From Anaerolineales bacterium (GTDB lineage: Bacteria; Chloroflexota; Anaerolineae; Anaerolineales; E44-bin32): DNA of 36,089 nt. The translations under genes and the position numbers were made by a program. The stretch's first letter is position 1, and every line of letters begins with the position of its first letter. The stretch covers positions 1-36,089 of the forward strand of contig JAFGNH010000115.1 in assembly GCA_016927115.1 (NCBI GenBank). Direction: 5' to 3'. Shown here one piece after another: positions 34,501 through 36,089 of the stretch. The notes beneath the pieces are model-generated. The model saw nothing but the letters and a program-made list of their open reading frames with translations. It had not been told where the DNA came from and did no database searches.

Positions 34501-34774
34501 CCAGACTGCGTTGGATACGGATACCTTTACCGTGCTCCCGAAACTACTCCTGCTCACTGCGAGAACTGATCTTGAGAACAACCACAAGAATCGCGCTGCC
34601 AGTCTGTTGTCCCAGATCCTGTATACGGAAGATGTCGAGGAACAGATTCGCAGCCACGCTGCAAGCCTCGTAGAACAACATTCAATCACGCTGCCGTCTT
34701 CATTCTCCAGAGACCTGAAATCCAGTGCGAACAGTATCCTGCAATCACTGGTTAAGGAGAACGACGACCAATGA
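31595..34774 (+). CDS. BTAD/NB-ARC/TPR transcriptional regulator (SARP/AfsR-like)
   Basis: I place the start at ATG 31595 (1059 residues), because the frame upstream to 31355 is not protein-like and the conserved MQTLHIKLLGNI opens the family's winged-helix domain. Domains: DNA-binding winged helix (about 1-95, with KARGLLIYLAVEP and REKLSALLWPEQP), BTAD TPR-like region (about 100-255), NB-ARC ATPase with Walker A GPGGVGKT (306-313), Walker B LLVLDNFEHL (377-386) and GFPLGIELAAA further on, then a long TPR C-terminus (about 690-1050; LGTVFHMQEKWEDAAFAYRE, LGEIAMEKGEFDKARSCFL). Such STAND regulators switch on target genes after ligand-driven oligomerisation. The next gene starts inside its stop codon, so its lipoprotein is a likely partner or target. 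TATACT at 31565-31570 may be part of its promoter. Confidence 0.9.
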   Translation: MQTLHIKLLGNINFGISGRPLDLVSQKARGLLIYLAVEPPHIHSREKLSALLWPEQPPGKAAHNLRQALTALRKAVGDLESRELLLDISRESIGITPHAQLEIDVDTFLGNVNSVFLAGTRTESRIDIRRLKKAGDMYRGPFLHDFDLKDSEPFEEWALLQRESIHRQAIRVYENLLGYYQRRGQNTQMLQTAETLLELAPWDEQTRRLLMILYAQSGQKRTALSVYHSGKKYLKESLDLDPSTETVQLFEKLRGNDLEDLPVEDLPPAATNLMPESTPFIGREKQLDDLSSLLSRDGVRLVTILGPGGVGKTRLADQLAREQVGQYQDGVYFIPLDAIETPERILPLIAQHLEIQPLKNQSLDERIFQVLEKKDILLVLDNFEHLRQATGLISQLLGRTRKLQFVITSRQQLNIKEEWTYAPGSLSLPLASATADEIASSEAVDLFLQSCTRLGKPVSRKKADLFTISGICELVEGFPLGIELAAAATRSRSLDTIHQQIKTNLGSLSSAISNLPSRHRSLRATFEHSWQLLNDSSRQALRRLAIFHGSFDPELAVTLTEASQQDMDLLLTSSLLVHDGIRFAFHPLVRQFAQEKLEQDPTEQEKLQEKFTLTFSTILKESCAALRSPDRVEELSRLQKDEENLTAAWNWSLHKADQQLINQSMQGMFLYYYLQSRHFEGFNAFSIPETFPIECNYNKTRGWLHLYQGGFAQSLGQYDKAVESFSAAEDLLRKEGTPFDLAVCSVRQAGVAINLGQHDRVLSLCSAALPVFQQQDDPWWLALTTFLVGDAMYRKGKIDEARTALEESISHARTSRDPARITAGLNSLADVLCYEGDLVNAEQTFRECLQISRFMQDYYGAAVHLNNLGTVFHMQEKWEDAAFAYRESYNLCVKYGDRYGEAIALSNLGEIAMEKGEFDKARSCFLQGLSISEEIANTWSMLASLGNLAEISIRLKDFSPARGFLTRALQTALDTDTFTVLPKLLLLTARTDLENNHKNRAASLLSQILYTEDVEEQIRSHAASLVEQHSITLPSSFSRDLKSSANSILQSLVKENDDQ

Positions 34775-35775
34775 GGCAGAGTACCGCACAGAGAAACAAA
34801 CCCGGAGCGCTGCTTCTCATTGGAATTATTCTCTTTTCAGGGCTGTACGCGTGTACTGCACCTTTCGCCTCCCCTGATCCTGTACTCCCCATCGCCCGCT
34901 CTGAAGCCATTCCGCCCGATGCTGTTAAACAATCTCCGGAAACAGACCCAACTCCCCCAATCCTGCACCACCCGGACTGGCTTGAACCGGTGCCCATGCC
35001 GGGGCTGATCAATACACCCGGATCCGAGGATTCCCCCTTTATCACGCCCGACGGAACACAGTTCTTTTTCTTCTTCACCCCTGATTCTTCTATCCCGGCA
35101 GAACAGCAGCTGAATGACGGATCAACTGGTATCTACTACAGTTCTCGCAGCAGTCCGGATTCGGCCTGGGGAGAACCCGTGTTCCTCCTCCTTGCTGATT
35201 CCGGTGAAAGTGCACTGAACGGCTGCCCCACCCTGCACGAACAGACTCTCTGGTTCTGCTCTGCCCGCAGTGGTAATTACCGCCCCATCGATTTCTACAC
35301 CACGGATTTCCTGAACGGCGCGGCTGCAAACCGGGAAAATGCTGGAGATATTCTTAATCAACAGATAGGCATCGGGGAGCTGCACCTATCTGCAGACGGG
35401 CAGGCAATCTACTTCCACGCCGAGCTTCCGGGTGGAGTGGGAGGATACGATATATGGGTCACACGACAAAGTGCAGGTGTATGGCAGGCACCGGAAAATG
35501 TCTCCGCCGTCAATTCGCCGGAGATGGACGGCTGGCCTTTTCTCAGCCTGGATGGGTCAGAGCTGTGGTTTTCCCGTACATTCGAGGGTTCTCCCGCGAT
35601 TTTCCGCTCCCTCTGGAATGGGGAGAGTTGGGGAGAGCCGGAATTGATCGTCTCTCAGTTTGCAGGCGAACCTGCGCTTGATGCTGCAGGGAATCTCTTC
35701 TTCGTCCATCACTTTATTGAGAACGGGGTTATCCTTGAAGCCGATATCTATATTGCGAAGAGAAAGACGCCCTGA
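34771..35775 (+). CDS. PD40/TolB-like propeller lipoprotein coupled to the regulator
   Basis: A 334-residue lipoprotein whose ATG overlaps the regulator stop by four bases (ATGA), with AAGGAG about ten bases upstream. The lipobox is GLYAC (Cys28) after a hydrophobic core LLLIGIILFS. A Pro/Asp-rich linker leads to repeats of PD40/WD40-like type: SPFITPDGTQFFFFF, HLSADGQAIYFHAEL, YDIWVTR and PFLSLDGSELWFSR. It is probably a surface propeller binding glycan or protein. The coupling to a STAND-type regulator suggests that it reports on the cell surface or is made in fixed ratio to it; that link is inference. Confidence 0.85.
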   Translation: MRQSTAQRNKPGALLLIGIILFSGLYACTAPFASPDPVLPIARSEAIPPDAVKQSPETDPTPPILHHPDWLEPVPMPGLINTPGSEDSPFITPDGTQFFFFFTPDSSIPAEQQLNDGSTGIYYSSRSSPDSAWGEPVFLLLADSGESALNGCPTLHEQTLWFCSARSGNYRPIDFYTTDFLNGAAANRENAGDILNQQIGIGELHLSADGQAIYFHAELPGGVGGYDIWVTRQSAGVWQAPENVSAVNSPEMDGWPFLSLDGSELWFSRTFEGSPAIFRSLWNGESWGEPELIVSQFAGEPALDAAGNLFFVHHFIENGVILEADIYIAKRKTP

Positions 35776-36089
35776 ATATGTGCCGGCTTTCCGGATCCTC
35801 TTTGCATCCGGTAAAATTCAGCACACGGTAAATATCACAATCCCAATCGCCGCATTACCGCTGAATTCATATTCTTACCATACTGATGCCGTTCCGGGAC
35901 ATCGCTCACCTTCTTCCACCACGCCCGAATCCCTGTATACAGAATTATTCTTATATTTTTCTATCACATATTATATCGATATTTTGTATAATATTATTCA
36001 AGGAAGATAATGTCTCATAAAGTGGTGTAAAAAGAATTGCAGAAATAGTCATCCCGTGCTTCCATAAGTTTGTCAGAAACAAAGGAGGC
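35776..36089 (+). promoter_or_regulatory. Promoter and ribosome site of a gene beyond the window
   Basis: No gene lies in this stretch. Position 35940-36000 is strongly AT-rich and holds a perfect TATAAT at 35987-35992, with only a poor -35 (ATCACA-like) about 18 bases upstream. The window ends in AAAGGAGG (36081-36088), a consensus ribosome site, so a plus-strand gene very likely starts a few bases past 36089. About 90 bases of leader separate the two. Confidence 0.6.

Overview
The window reads as a chromosomal segment of a Chloroflexota bacterium, most likely Anaerolineae or a close relative. I infer this from family content, since there is no rRNA marker. The clues are a TIR-WD40 receptor with a characteristic C-terminal tail, an NBR1-type Ig-like lipoprotein, a BTAD/NB-ARC/TPR regulator, many lipoproteins with Thr/Pro/Glu-rich linkers, and a 'quinate 5-dehydrogenase'-like plus nucleotidyltransferase pair. 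GC looks moderate, roughly half. I saw no tRNA, rRNA, CRISPR array, insertion sequence or phage module.

Layout. (1) 1-5925, minus strand: a co-directional run of a 33-residue hydrophobic peptide, an orphan histidine kinase, a lipoprotein, a frameshifted single-TM protein, a large AAA ATPase with a C-terminal RyR domain, and possibly the first codons of another gene at the window edge. Gaps are about 75-90 bp. (2) 6024-7472, plus strand: a RhlE-like DEAD-box helicase with a structured leader. (3) 7517-9902, minus strand: two tandem HEAT-like paralogues and the decayed C-terminus of a third. (4) 10252-13036, plus strand: a divergent DprA/SLOG-fold protein, a disrupted small gene right behind it, and a sulfotransferase. 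(5) 13358-15613, plus strand: a tight three-gene operon (quinate-dehydrogenase-like protein, NTP transferase, PAP2 phosphatase). (6) 15679-19539, minus strand: a 1286-residue TIR-TM-WD40 receptor with about 21 blades. (7) 20092-21362, plus strand: a two-gene membrane pair of unknown function. (8) 21553-24129, minus strand: a split transketolase behind a zinc-ribbon membrane protein. (9) 24661-24897: a small tail-anchored protein under a possible operator. (10) 25062-31146: cell-surface genes, namely an NBR1-domain lipoprotein, a polytopic membrane protein, an Asp-box/TolB double-propeller lipoprotein and a further lipoprotein. (11) 31595-35775: a BTAD-ATPase-TPR regulator translationally coupled to a PD40-type lipoprotein.

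How the genes may work together. Three proteins (RyR-AAA, DprA-like and TIR-WD40) belong to families repeatedly linked to nucleotide-based signalling or prokaryotic conflict systems. They are not adjacent, so a joint system is only a suggestion. The best candidate for an undescribed system is the minus-strand cluster at 263-5925, which couples an orphan histidine kinase and a lipoprotein to an AAA-RyR ATPase. The membrane pair at 20092-21362 is second. Several genes are broken (2958-3546, 9780-9902, 11237-11712). Whether these are decay or assembly errors is open.
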